Source: JBFHRE01 sp041591895 (GTDB lineage Bacteria; Actinomycetota; Acidimicrobiia; Spongiisociales; ZC4RG35). From it: 27,772 nt of DNA. Numbering within the stretch: the stretch's first letter is position 1; each line of letters starts with the position of its first letter. Of this stretch, positions 17,186 to 25,739 are shown piece after piece. Location: positions 1-27,772 of the forward strand of contig JBFHRE010000018.1 of NCBI GenBank assembly GCA_041591895.1, written 5' to 3'. The notes under the pieces are model-generated. The model made no database searches, was not told the origin of the DNA, and saw only the letters and a list, made by a program, of their open reading frames with translations. Both the position numbers and the translations under genes were made by a program.

Positions 17186-17210
17186 ATGACGATCGGGCCA
17201 TGACGATCGG
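17186..17210 (+). repeat. 11-bp direct duplication at the start of the xdhC-YHS gene
   Basis: ATGACGATCGG occurs at 17186-17196 and again at 17200-17210. The second copy is the gene start; the first creates a five-codon frame, MTIGP, whose TGA (17201-17203) overlaps the real ATG in an ATGA junction. Confidence 0.8.
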
Positions 17211-18090
17211 TCTGGCGCGACTCGCCGAGCTCGAGGCGGCCGGGAGGCCATTTGCGCTCGCGACCGTGACCTGGCGTCGCGGTCCGTCATCCGGTCATGT
17301 CGGCTCGAAAGCGGTCGTCCACCCGGACGGAACGATCGAGGGATGGCTGGGAGGCGCCTGTGCCCAGCCGACCGTGGTCAAAGCGGCATTGGAGACGCTC
17401 GTAACCGGTGCGCCGGCGTTGTTGGTCCTCGGTGAGGCCGACGACCGACCCGGGGTACGCCCGGTTCCGATGGCGTGCTCGAGCGAAGGGGCGATGGAGG
17501 TGTATGTGGAACCGGTGTTGCCCAAACCGGAGCTGTGGGTGGTCGGCGAGTCGCCGGCGGCACGGATGCTGGTCGAGCTGGCCGCGACGCTCGGTTGGCG
17601 GTCGCGGGTGGTTGCTGCCGAGGCCGAGCTCGACGCCGTGGGCGCCCGCGGGTACGTGGTCGTCGCGACCCAGGGGCATCACGACGAGACCGCGCTCGAA
17701 CGCGCCCTTGGTACCCCGGCGTCGTACATCGGCCTCGTGGCGTCGGAGAAGCGGGCCTCGGCAGTGCTGGGTTGGCTTCGGGACAGGGGACTCGGTGACG
17801 AAGCCTTGGCTCGGGTTCGGGCGCCGGCAGGGCTCGACCTCGGGCATACCGAACACGAGGAAATGGCGGTGGCGATCCTGGCCGAGCTGGTGGCGTTTAA
17901 GGCGGCCGGCGCTGGGGCTCAGACTACGGAGGTGATCGAGTTGGAGACCGCAATCGACCCGGTGTGCAAGATGGAGGTGGAGATCGCGACAGCGACCTGG
18001 ACCTCGGATCACGGAGAAGTCCACTTCTACTTCTGTGCTCCCGGCTGCAAGAAGGCGTTCGATGCCGACCCCGAGGTCTTCCTGGGCTGA
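17200..18090 (+). CDS. XdhC/CoxI-like maturation factor fused to a C-terminal YHS metal-binding domain
   Basis: This is a 296-residue protein. The N-terminal XdhC/CoxI domain (about residues 5-105) shows FALATVTWRRGPSS and GGACAQPTV with C54. The Rossmann-like XdhC domain (about 110-235) has a divergent nucleotide loop, VVGESPAAR, instead of GAGHxA. Residues 250-296 are a YHS domain: DPVCKMEV (C256), FYFCAPGC (C279, C283) and KKAFDADPEVFLG. XdhC proteins bind molybdopterin and help sulfurate it before insertion. YHS domains are small metal-binding modules common in copper transporters. Fusion of the two next to a Mo/Cu CO dehydrogenase suggests a role in building the bimetallic site; that step is inference. 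It starts 53 nt after coxL and overlaps the following prenyltransferase gene. Confidence 0.88.
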   Translation: MTIGLARLAELEAAGRPFALATVTWRRGPSSGHVGSKAVVHPDGTIEGWLGGACAQPTVVKAALETLVTGAPALLVLGEADDRPGVRPVPMACSSEGAMEVYVEPVLPKPELWVVGESPAARMLVELAATLGWRSRVVAAEAELDAVGARGYVVVATQGHHDETALERALGTPASYIGLVASEKRASAVLGWLRDRGLGDEALARVRAPAGLDLGHTEHEEMAVAILAELVAFKAAGAGAQTTEVIELETAIDPVCKMEVEIATATWTSDHGEVHFYFCAPGCKKAFDADPEVFLG

Positions 18091-18976
18091 TCCGACTACA
18101 CGGTCACTCGGTCCGGTGTTCGCGTTCGTCAGACTGTCGCGTCCCCACTTTCTCCTGGGCGGGGTGCTCCTCCATGGCGTCGGGGCGGCTCTGGCTCCGA
18201 CGTTCGGGTTGCGTCCGTTCTTATGGGGTCAGGCAATGGTCACGGCCGCTCAACTCACTGCGCATTACGTCAACGAGCACGCCGACCGTCACTCGGATCG
18301 TCTCGTGGTGAACCGGACGTTCTTCTCCGGGGGTAGCGGTGTGCTCAGCGGCGGCCGGCTGTCACAGCAGGTGGCGGTTGTGGCGGCCGTCGTCACCTCG
18401 ATGGCTGCCCTGGCCTCCGCAGGGGTGTTGGCCACTCAGGCCCCGGCCGCCGCCCTGGTGGTGATTCCTGCGTTGGTGGTTTCGTGGCTGTACTCGATCC
18501 CGCCGGTTCGGCTGCTCTCCACCGGCTGGGGTGAGGTCGCAACCTCGGTGGTGGTGGCAATCGGGGTTCCGCTGGTTGGTCTGCTGAGTCAGGGCGGGGT
18601 GCCGTCTGCCGGGTTCTGGTCGATCTCGATTCCGCTGACTGTGATTCATGTGGGGATGATGCTCGTGTTCGCGATTCCAGATATCGAGTCGGACCGGCAG
18701 GCGGGGAAACTGGTCCTCGCCGTGCGCCTTGGCCCCCGCGGTGCGCTGCGCTTGGTATCTGCTCTGTGGATCGGAGGCTTGCTGGCCCTGCTGTCGGGCG
18801 TCCTGCCGCTCGGCGCAAGCGCCGTGGGCGGCATCACTCTCGCAATGATGGCGGCGGTCGGGGCGGTTGGTTTGGCGTCGGGCGCCGGTGGCGGACGGTA
18901 TGGCTGGTCGACTGCGCTGGCGGTTGCCGTGCTGGTCACTGCTGCCGGTGGCACCCTGTTGTCGCTGGTCGCCTGA
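18062..18976 (+). CDS. UbiA-family prenyltransferase
   Basis: This is a 304-residue integral membrane protein. ATG 18062 has GAAGG six nt upstream and overlaps the previous gene by 29 nt; GTG 18116 is a possible shorter start, beginning just before FAFVRLSRPHF. The first Asp-rich motif is NEHADRHSD (residues 71-79), followed by the MenA-like FSGGSGVL. The second is DIESDRQAGK (from D207). About eight or nine hydrophobic helices follow the UbiA pattern. The family attaches prenyl chains to aromatic acceptors in quinone, heme or lipid synthesis. Its place between two XdhC-type genes is unusual and hints at a quinone link to CO oxidation, but the acceptor cannot be predicted. Confidence 0.87.
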   Translation: MPTPRSSWADPTTRSLGPVFAFVRLSRPHFLLGGVLLHGVGAALAPTFGLRPFLWGQAMVTAAQLTAHYVNEHADRHSDRLVVNRTFFSGGSGVLSGGRLSQQVAVVAAVVTSMAALASAGVLATQAPAAALVVIPALVVSWLYSIPPVRLLSTGWGEVATSVVVAIGVPLVGLLSQGGVPSAGFWSISIPLTVIHVGMMLVFAIPDIESDRQAGKLVLAVRLGPRGALRLVSALWIGGLLALLSGVLPLGASAVGGITLAMMAAVGAVGLASGAGGGRYGWSTALAVAVLVTAAGGTLLSLVA

Positions 18977-19082
18977 CACCGACCCCGATCAACCCCCGTG
19001 GGCGACGATCGCGAGGGATCGGCTATCCATCGACACCGAACGGATCAGCCCTGCGGGGAGTCCCGGAGCGTACGGCTGTGGG

Positions 19083-19088
19083 TACCCT
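19083..19088 (+). promoter_or_regulatory. -10 element of the xdhC/coxF gene (leaderless)
   Basis: TACCCT lies exactly 6 nt before ATG 19095, and there is no Shine-Dalgarno. No -35 is recognisable. Confidence 0.45.
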
Positions 19089-19094
19089 GCGCCC

Positions 19095-20186
19095 ATGGTT
19101 GAGCTCGATGCGATCATCTCTGCAATCGAGGACTGGTCGGAGCGAGACGTGGAGTTCGCACTGGCGACAGTGGTCGGGGTGCGCGGGTCGACCTACCGGG
19201 GCCTGGCCGCCCGGCAACTGATCGCCGCAGACGGGACGAGCATCGGAACGGTGTCGGGAGGCTGCCTCGACCAGGATCTCGGCTTGGTCGCAGAGAGGGT
19301 GATCCGCCAGGGGGAGGCCGAGGTGGTCGAGTTCGACCTCACCGCGGACGACGAGGCGGTCTGGGGCTGGGGAATCGGCTGCAATGGCGCCACGGAGGTG
19401 ATGGTCGAACCGGCAGAAGGAGCCCGACAGGTGGCGACTCTGGTTCGGCAGATCCGGGCCCGGCAGCGGCCAACCGCCATCATCCACACCATCACGGGCG
19501 GCATTCCCGGTAGGCGCTCCATGGTCACCCAGGCAACAGTCGAAGGCTCGGTGGATCGGGAAGTCCTGGATCAGGCTCGTTCGGTGATCGAAGCCGGATG
19601 GCACCGAGTGGTCGACCTGGACGGCCGAAGGCTTCTCATCGAGGTGGTCGGTGCGCCGTCCCGGCTGTTGGTGTTCGGCGCGGGGCACGACGCCGTGCCG
19701 CTCGCCCGGTTGGCGACCGAACTCGGATTCGAGGTGACGGTTGCCGACGAACGACGGCAGTTCTTGACCGAGGAGCGGTTCCCGACCGCCAAGGAGTTGG
19801 TTCAGGTCGAAGCCGGAGCACTGGCCGAGACCGTCGGTACCGACCCTCGGACCTATGTGGTGCTCATGTCACACAACTATCTGCGCGATCTGGCGGCGTT
19901 GGGCTCGTTGGTCGGGAAAGAGGCGGCGTATATCGGAGCCCTTGGGCCAGGGGAGAGACTCGCTCGACTGCTCTCGGACCTGGGGCGTGGTGGTACGGCC
20001 TTCGGGCCCGGCGAGTTGAGCACGATCCACGGACCGGCCGGGCTGGACATCGGCGCTGAGGGGCCGGTCGAGATCGCCTGGGCGGTACTCGCAGAGATAT
20101 TGGCGGTGCGGAGAGGGAAGACGGGTGGTCGGCTCCGCGACCGTAAAGGGCCCAAGGACCTCAGGTCCCCGCAACGGGTCGGCTGA
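19095..20186 (+). CDS. XdhC/CoxF-type molybdenum-enzyme maturation protein
   Basis: This 363-residue protein is a complete two-domain XdhC. The N-terminal domain has FALATVVGVRGSTYR (residues 21-35) and GTVSGGCLDQD (51-61, with the conserved C57). The C-terminal Rossmann domain has the canonical loop LLVFGAGHDAVPLARLA (about 190-206), then EVTVADERRQF and KEAAYIGALGPGERLARLL. Proteins of this family bind the molybdenum cofactor and support its terminal sulfuration. In cox clusters they correspond to CoxF or CoxI and are needed for active enzyme. ATG 19095 lies 6 nt after a TACCCT hexamer, so a separate leaderless transcript is likely. coxG follows 25 nt downstream. Confidence 0.92.
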   Translation: MVELDAIISAIEDWSERDVEFALATVVGVRGSTYRGLAARQLIAADGTSIGTVSGGCLDQDLGLVAERVIRQGEAEVVEFDLTADDEAVWGWGIGCNGATEVMVEPAEGARQVATLVRQIRARQRPTAIIHTITGGIPGRRSMVTQATVEGSVDREVLDQARSVIEAGWHRVVDLDGRRLLIEVVGAPSRLLVFGAGHDAVPLARLATELGFEVTVADERRQFLTEERFPTAKELVQVEAGALAETVGTDPRTYVVLMSHNYLRDLAALGSLVGKEAAYIGALGPGERLARLLSDLGRGGTAFGPGELSTIHGPAGLDIGAEGPVEIAWAVLAEILAVRRGKTGGRLRDRKGPKDLRSPQRVG

Positions 20187-20199
20187 CCGACGTTCCCGG

Positions 20200-20205
20200 T
20201 AGGCT
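20200..20205 (+). promoter_or_regulatory. -10 element of coxG (leaderless)
   Basis: TAGGCT lies exactly 6 nt before ATG 20212, with no Shine-Dalgarno. It could give coxG its own transcript even though the upstream gene ends only 25 nt away. Confidence 0.45.
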
Positions 20206-20211
20206 CAGTGG

Positions 20212-20766
20212 ATGCAGATCCAACACCAGTTCGACGTCAACCGTCCGGTGTCGACCGTGTGGGCGTTCTTCCAGGACATCCCCTCCGTCGCTCAGTGCCT
20301 GCCCGGGGCCGAATTGACCGAGGTCAAGGGAGATGAGACCTACGCCGGAAAGGTCTCGGTGAAGTTGGGTCCCCTCTCCGCCACATTCGAGGGTGAGGCG
20401 AAAGTCACCACCGACGAGACGGCCCGAACCGGTGTCATCGACGGCAAAGGGGTGGATCGCCGGGGTGGGAGCCGAGGACAGGTGAAGGTCGATTACACCC
20501 TGGGCGAAACCGGCCCGTCGACGACGTCGGTGCGCATCGACGCCGACGTGACGCTGTCCGGTGCTGCTGCCCAGTTCGGTCGGTCCGGCCTGATCAACGA
20601 GATGTCCAATCGCCTGATCGCCGAGTTCGTGTCATGCGTGGAAGGAAAGCTGGCGGCGACCACCGAGGCAGAGGCGGAGCAGATCACCGCCGGCGAAGTG
20701 AAGGGCATCTCGCTCTTCCTGCAGAGCTTGTTGGCCTGGTTGAAGCGTCTCTTCGGTCGAGGCTGA
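20212..20766 (+). CDS. coxG: CoxG-type SRPBCC protein, CO dehydrogenase membrane anchor
   Basis: This is a 184-residue protein. The CoxG/SRPBCC signature is clear: FDVNRPVSTVWAFFQDIPSV, CLPGAELTEV, KVSVKLGPLSATFEGEA and a DADVTLSGAAAQFGRSGLI segment. The last 20 residues (from GISLFL) form an amphipathic hydrophobic/basic helix suited to membrane association. In O. carboxidovorans CoxG recruits CO dehydrogenase to the cytoplasmic membrane so electrons can reach quinones. It ends the plus-strand cox cluster and converges with an HD-GYP gene 38 bp away. Confidence 0.93.
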   Translation: MQIQHQFDVNRPVSTVWAFFQDIPSVAQCLPGAELTEVKGDETYAGKVSVKLGPLSATFEGEAKVTTDETARTGVIDGKGVDRRGGSRGQVKVDYTLGETGPSTTSVRIDADVTLSGAAAQFGRSGLINEMSNRLIAEFVSCVEGKLAATTEAEAEQITAGEVKGISLFLQSLLAWLKRLFGRG

Positions 20767-20771
20767 AGAGT

Positions 20772-20803
20772 CGGACCTCCGTCGGGTGGCCTCGACTGGT
20801 CCG
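20772..20803. terminator. Possible stem-loop between convergent coxG and HD-GYP genes
   Basis: CGGACC (20772-20777) and GGTCCG (20798-20803) are complementary, giving a 6-bp stem with a 20-nt loop in the 38-bp convergent gap. There is no T-run, so a terminator role is tentative. Confidence 0.25.
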
Positions 20804-20804
20804 C

Positions 20805-22958
20805 TCAGATGATCGTGAGCCGCACGGTGGCGGTGTCGCAGTCGCCGGTGGTCGTGCAGACGCGGTACCGGAAGGAATCGGGACCCTCGTAGTTCTTGTC
20901 CGCCTTCACCTGGAGCTTCCCCCCACCGAGAACTCGAACCGTGGCGTGGGCGGGTTGAGCGATGATCGTCAGAGTCGACAGATCCCAGGTGCCGCCGCCC
21001 GGGTCGTCGTTTGCCAGGACAGGGACCACCATGACGTCGCCCTTACGCACCGAGGCGGCATCGTCATTGGCGGTCACCGAGGACTGGATGGTGATTGTGA
21101 CCGTGGCCCGATCGCATGCACCGTCCGGATCGCAGACGGTGTAGTCGAAGGTCGTGGTGCCCGACGCACCCGACGGGGCGGTGTACACCACCGAGCTTGC
21201 CGAGCGAGTTGCTGTTCCCACAGAAGGACTTGTCACCCCGGTCACCGTCAACGAGTCGCCATCCGGGTCTGAGTCGTTGGCCAGCACCGAAACCGTCACC
21301 GATGAACCTGCCACGACGCTCGCCGAATCCCCGACGGCCACCGGTGGCCGATTTGGCATGATGACAGTGATCGAAGCGGTGGCTTTGTCGGTGAGACTGC
21401 CGTCGGTGACGGTGATCTCGATGGTGACCTCGCCCTCGAATCCGTCTGGCGCCTGGTAGGTGACCCGCGAACAGTCCGCCGGGACGGTGGCCGCTCCTTG
21501 GGAGGGTGGTTTGGTCATCGAGCAGGTCAGTTGGTCACCGTTCGGGTCCGTGGCATCGAGCGGCAGGGTGATCAGCTCTCCGGCGCCGGTGGTGCCGGTT
21601 ACCGAGGCGAGGTTTGGCGCGCCGTTTACGACCGCGGCAGTGGTCGTGGTCGTGGTAGTGGGGTCAGAACTGGTTGTGGTGGGGCCGGCCGTCGTCATCG
21701 TCGTCGCGGGCCCGGCGGGAGGGCCGGTGGTGGGAGTGGGGTCTCCGGTGGTGGATACATCGCCGGTTCCGGTCCCGTTTCCGGGTGCGGCGACGACGAT
21801 CGGATCGCGGTAGGCCTCCTGACTGACCGCCTCGATGATGCTGGAGGGCGTTACCGCGGGTGGGATCGGCACGACTCCACTGGCCAGCGTCGCCGCCATC
21901 ATCGACGACGATGTGACCACCGCCGCGATGTCGCGACCGGTCTGCGGCAATCCCCGGATGAACGGGATTTCGGCCAGCATCGCCAACGGCCCGGTTGCCC
22001 ACCGCAACTTGCCGAGCGAGACGTTCATCAGCGCACGCGCCACGGCCGGATCGAATTGCCTGCCGGCCTGCTCGGCGACTTCGCGACGCGCCTGGGCAGC
22101 AGGCTTCGCCTTCTGGTATACCCGACCCGACGTCATCACGTCGTAGGCGTCGGCCACGGCCACGATCCGGGCGCCGACGAATATGTCATGGCCCCTCAGG
22201 CCATGGGGATAGCCAGTACCGTCCCAACGTTCATGGTGATGTTCGATCGTCTTGGCCCAGTCGCCCAGCCAGGGAATCAGCGGTGCGACGAGCTTCATGC
22301 CGTTGATCGGGTGCTGGCGGATCAGGTCCCACTCTTCGCTCTCGAGACCGCCATCCTTGTTGAGGATCTCGACCGGCACCTCAAGCTTCCCGACGTCGTG
22401 GAGAAGTGCCGCCCAGCGGAGCTTGTCCCGCCCTTCCTCGGGGATGCCCATCTCTTCCGCGAGCATGTCGGTGTAGGTCCTGGTCCGTTCGGAGTGCCCT
22501 CGAGTCTTACGGTCGTGCTTGGACAGAGCGGTGGAGAGGGACAGGATCAGCTCGCTCATCTCGGCGACATCGGTGGACTCACCTGCGTGGATGTCCGCGA
22601 TGCGGCGGCGCAGTTCTGCGATGTTTCCGGTGCGGCGGGCGATCCGGATTCTCGAAGGCGCCTTGTCGGGGAACAGCATCGTCATCCGCAGAAGAAGGGT
22701 GAGAGGCAGCAACCTTCGTGCAAGCCGGTCGGTGAGGTTGGCAGCCAGCGTCGCGGTGGCGATCACGACGCCCCACCAGACGACGATGCCGCCCAGGGAC
22801 ACCGGTTCGGCCATGAGGTCGCCGGCCCACCAGCCGGCAAAGAATCCCACGACCATGGGAATGAGAAAGACGAATGCGCGGAGAAAACCTGCAGTCAGGC
22901 GACGTGCTCTCCAGCGCTGGCCGGTGGCCAGTGCCTCGTCCTCCACCAATAGGCTCAT
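20805..22958 (-). CDS. HD-GYP phosphodiesterase with three extracellular Ig/cadherin-like repeats
   Basis: This is a 717-residue protein. Helices at about residues 24-46 and 54-75 precede a cytoplasmic HD-GYP domain (about 140-315): HDVGK (H187, D188), HHHERWDGTGYP (240-251, the GYP motif complete) and ADAYDVMTSGR. Such domains hydrolyse cyclic di-GMP. A third hydrophobic segment (about 343-365) is followed by a Pro/Thr-rich linker with a Thr run (about 395-445). Three repeats follow (about 446-534, 535-625, 626-717), with NDSDPDGDSL and TVCDPDGACDRAT-like calcium-binding or cadherin-type motifs. The order puts the repeats outside the cell and the catalytic domain inside. ATG 22958 has TAACAC 5 nt upstream. 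Confidence 0.9.
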   Translation of the reverse strand: MSLLVEDEALATGQRWRARRLTAGFLRAFVFLIPMVVGFFAGWWAGDLMAEPVSLGGIVVWWGVVIATATLAANLTDRLARRLLPLTLLLRMTMLFPDKAPSRIRIARRTGNIAELRRRIADIHAGESTDVAEMSELILSLSTALSKHDRKTRGHSERTRTYTDMLAEEMGIPEEGRDKLRWAALLHDVGKLEVPVEILNKDGGLESEEWDLIRQHPINGMKLVAPLIPWLGDWAKTIEHHHERWDGTGYPHGLRGHDIFVGARIVAVADAYDVMTSGRVYQKAKPAAQARREVAEQAGRQFDPAVARALMNVSLGKLRWATGPLAMLAEIPFIRGLPQTGRDIAAVVTSSSMMAATLASGVVPIPPAVTPSSIIEAVSQEAYRDPIVVAAPGNGTGTGDVSTTGDPTPTTGPPAGPATTMTTAGPTTTSSDPTTTTTTTAAVVNGAPNLASVTGTTGAGELITLPLDATDPNGDQLTCSMTKPPSQGAATVPADCSRVTYQAPDGFEGEVTIEITVTDGSLTDKATASITVIMPNRPPVAVGDSASVVAGSSVTVSVLANDSDPDGDSLTVTGVTSPSVGTATRSASSVVYTAPSGASGTTTFDYTVCDPDGACDRATVTITIQSSVTANDDAASVRKGDVMVVPVLANDDPGGGTWDLSTLTIIAQPAHATVRVLGGGKLQVKADKNYEGPDSFRYRVCTTTGDCDTATVRLTII

Positions 22959-23009
22959 GTTTGGTGTTATCGGCGCTGTGAGCCGACTTTGGAGGCCTTT
23001 TTTGCGGGT

Positions 23010-25727
23010 TCAGCGCTCCCAGGAGGGGGGAACGTCCGGATCGATGGCGTACCTCCGGTAGGCGTCCTCGATCGCCCCGGGACCGATCTTCCCGTCCCGC
23101 ACCAGGGCAGCCAGCACGGCCGACACGACGTGCCCGGTGTCGATCTCGAAGAACCTTCGCAACTCGGGCCGACCGTCGGATCGTCCGAAGCCGTCGGTAC
23201 CGAGCACCGTGTACGAGCCCGGAACCCAACGTGAAATCTGATCCGGCACCGTGCGCATGAAGTCGGACACGGCCACGACCGGGCCATCCACAGACTCGAG
23301 CTTTCGGGTGACCAAGGGGACCCGGAGCGGCTCGGAGGTGTGGAGTCGGTTCCAGCGGTCGACTCCGAGCGCCTCCTCCCTGAGATTCTTGTAGGACGTC
23401 GCGGACCAGAGTTCAGCCCCGACTCCGTAGTGCTCCGCCAGGTCGGCCTGGGCTTGCCTTGCGGCGAGGTTGGCCGAGCCTGAGAACAGGATCGCAGCCC
23501 GAATGCCTGTTCCACTCGGTGCGTCTGACCACCGGTACAGGCCTTCGATGATGCCGTCATCCACACCCTCGGGCTTGGGAGGTTGGACGTAGTTCTCGTT
23601 GTATACGGTGAGGTAGTAGTAGATGTCTTCGCCCTCGGCGTACATGCGCCGGATGCCGTCCTGGACGATCACCCCCAGTTCGTAGGCGAATGCGGGGTCG
23701 TACGCCTGGCAGCTGGGCACCACCGACGCGAGCACCAGGCTGTGCCCATCTTGATGCTGGAGGCCCTCGCCCTGCAGGGTTGTGCGGCCTGCCGTTGCGC
23801 CGAGGAGGAAACCCCGGGCACCGGCGTCGGCGGCCGCCCACAGGAGGTCCCCTACTCGCTGGAACCCGAACATCGAGTAGAAGATGTAGAACGGGACCAT
23901 GGGCACGCCCCGGGTTGCATATGACGTCGCCGCGGCGAGCCACGATGCCGTCGCCCCGGCCTCGGTGATGCCTTCTTCCAGGATCTGGCCGTCCTTGCCC
24001 TCGATGTAAGCCAGCAGCATCTTGGCGTCGACCGGCTCATAGAGCTGACCCTTACTGGCGTAGATCTTCATCTCTCGGAAGAGCGAGTCCATCCCGAACG
24101 TTCTCGCCTCGTCGGGCACGATCGGCACGATTCGATCCCCGAAGCCCTCGGCGCGGCCCAGATTGCGGAGCAACCTGGTGAACGCCGTCGTGGTCGAGGC
24201 TTCCACGGTCCCCGATCCGGCACTGGTCTCGGCGAAGACCACCGGTTCGGGCATGGGCAGTGGCTTGCGGACCCGGAAGGACCGGGACGGGAGCGGTCCG
24301 CCCAGGGCCGCCCGGCGTTCCATCATGTAGCGGAGCTCGGGCGAGTCCGGTCCGGGACGAAAGTACGGCGGGTCGGCGTCGCCCTCGAGGGACGAGGCCG
24401 GGATCTCCTCCTCGAGGTGGAGTCGGGTCCGGAGATCCATCAACTGCTTGTTGGTGAGCTCCTTGATCTGATGGGTCGCGTTGCGGCCTTCGACATCGGG
24501 ACCGAGCGTCCAGCCCTTGATCGTCTTGGCGAGTACGACCGTGGGAGCCCCGGTCTGACTCACCGCGGCTGCGTAAGCCGCATACAACTTCTCGGGGTCG
24601 AGCCCGCCCCGTCGTAACGCCCAAACCTGGTCGTCGGACAGATGCTCGACCAGCTTGAGTGCTTCGGGGTTCTTGCCAAAGAACTCTTTGCGAACATAGG
24701 CGCCGTCCTCGGCCTTGTATCGCTGGTATTCCCCGTCGACCGTCGAATTCATGACGTCGACGAGTGCCCCTGTCTCGTCGGCGGCCAGCAACGGGTCCCA
24801 GCCCGATCCCCAGATGACCTTGATCACATTCCAGCCGGCGCCGCGGAAGATCGCCTCGAGCTCCTGGATGATCTTGCCGTTCCCTCTGACCGGACCATCG
24901 AGGCGTTGGAGGTTGCAGTTGATCACCCAGATCAGATTGTCCAGCCCTTCGCGGGCCGCGAGGGAGATCGATCCGAGGGTCTCCGGCTCGTCGGTCTCGC
25001 CATCGCCGATGAAACACCAGACCCGGGATCCCTCGGTGTTGTCGATGCCCCGGTTTTGGAGGTAGCGGTTGTAGCGGGCGTGGTAGATCGAGTTGATCGG
25101 TCCGAGACCCATCGAGACGGTCGGGTACTCCCAGAAGTCCGGCATCAGCCGGGGATGGGGATACGAGCTCAGGCCGTCGCCGGCGATCTCCGTCCGGAAG
25201 TTGTCCAGGTGTTTTTCGTCGAGGCGCCCGTCGAGGAACGCGCGGGCGTAGATCCCAGGTGCGGCGTGACCCTGGATGTAGACGGCGTCTCCCGCTCCGT
25301 CGTGGTCCTTCCCCCGAAAGAAGTGGTTGAACCCGATCTCGTAGAGCAGGGCCGAGGAGGCGAACGTGGACAGGTGACCACCGATTCCCTTCGTGCGGTG
25401 GTTGGCCTTGATCACCATCACCGCCGCGTTCCAGCGAATGAACCGTCGAATCCGCTTTTCGAGTGTGAGGTCGCCCGGATACTGCGGTTGCTCGGAGGGC
25501 GGGATCGTGTTGACGTACGGCGTGCTCACCGATCCGGGCACGCCGAGCGCGAGTTGGTGTGCTCGTTCCGTCAGTTTGGCGAGCAGGAACCGGCCTCGGG
25601 TGCTGCCGTGCTCGGCGACCACGGCTTCGAGCGACTCGATCCACTCTCTGGTTTCCGTCGGATCGGAGTCGTGGAGCTGGTGGACGAAACCGTCGATGAA
25701 CGTCAGATTGCGCGCCTGCTGCGTCAT
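23010..25727 (-). CDS. aceE: Pyruvate dehydrogenase E1 component, homodimeric type
   Basis: This 905-residue protein has the normal length for homodimeric E1. The thiamine diphosphate motif is complete: GDGETDEPE (residues 241-249) to NCNLQRLDGPVRGN (270-283). Other family blocks are KANHRTKGIGGHLSTFASSA, IQGHAAPGIYARAFL, the HSLVLASVVPSC region and a C-terminal LGTDGFGRSDGRPELRRFF. It decarboxylates pyruvate and transfers the acetyl group to the lipoyl E2, feeding the TCA cycle. E2 and E3 are not in the window. ATG 25727 has TAACCT 6 nt upstream with a TTGGGT -35 at 17-nt spacing, and no Shine-Dalgarno. Confidence 0.97.
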   Translation of the reverse strand: MTQQARNLTFIDGFVHQLHDSDPTETREWIESLEAVVAEHGSTRGRFLLAKLTERAHQLALGVPGSVSTPYVNTIPPSEQPQYPGDLTLEKRIRRFIRWNAAVMVIKANHRTKGIGGHLSTFASSALLYEIGFNHFFRGKDHDGAGDAVYIQGHAAPGIYARAFLDGRLDEKHLDNFRTEIAGDGLSSYPHPRLMPDFWEYPTVSMGLGPINSIYHARYNRYLQNRGIDNTEGSRVWCFIGDGETDEPETLGSISLAAREGLDNLIWVINCNLQRLDGPVRGNGKIIQELEAIFRGAGWNVIKVIWGSGWDPLLAADETGALVDVMNSTVDGEYQRYKAEDGAYVRKEFFGKNPEALKLVEHLSDDQVWALRRGGLDPEKLYAAYAAAVSQTGAPTVVLAKTIKGWTLGPDVEGRNATHQIKELTNKQLMDLRTRLHLEEEIPASSLEGDADPPYFRPGPDSPELRYMMERRAALGGPLPSRSFRVRKPLPMPEPVVFAETSAGSGTVEASTTTAFTRLLRNLGRAEGFGDRIVPIVPDEARTFGMDSLFREMKIYASKGQLYEPVDAKMLLAYIEGKDGQILEEGITEAGATASWLAAATSYATRGVPMVPFYIFYSMFGFQRVGDLLWAAADAGARGFLLGATAGRTTLQGEGLQHQDGHSLVLASVVPSCQAYDPAFAYELGVIVQDGIRRMYAEGEDIYYYLTVYNENYVQPPKPEGVDDGIIEGLYRWSDAPSGTGIRAAILFSGSANLAARQAQADLAEHYGVGAELWSATSYKNLREEALGVDRWNRLHTSEPLRVPLVTRKLESVDGPVVAVSDFMRTVPDQISRWVPGSYTVLGTDGFGRSDGRPELRRFFEIDTGHVVSAVLAALVRDGKIGPGAIEDAYRRYAIDPDVPPSWER

Positions 25728-25733
25728 GGGGCG

Positions 25734-25739
25734 AGGTTA
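25734..25739 (-). promoter_or_regulatory. -10 element of aceE (leaderless)
   Basis: On the minus strand, TTGGGT (25762-25757), a 17-nt spacer and TAACCT (25739-25734) lie 6 nt before ATG 25727. Confidence 0.5.

Noticed and set aside
14705..17290. 861-codon open frame antisense to coxL
   Set aside because: The sense strand has all CoxL motifs; the antisense product is Arg/His/Gly-rich with no recognisable domain, a typical codon-bias shadow.
21498..22952. 484-codon plus-strand frame across the HD-GYP gene
   Set aside because: It is antisense to a protein with clear HD-GYP and repeat motifs, and its own product is compositionally random.
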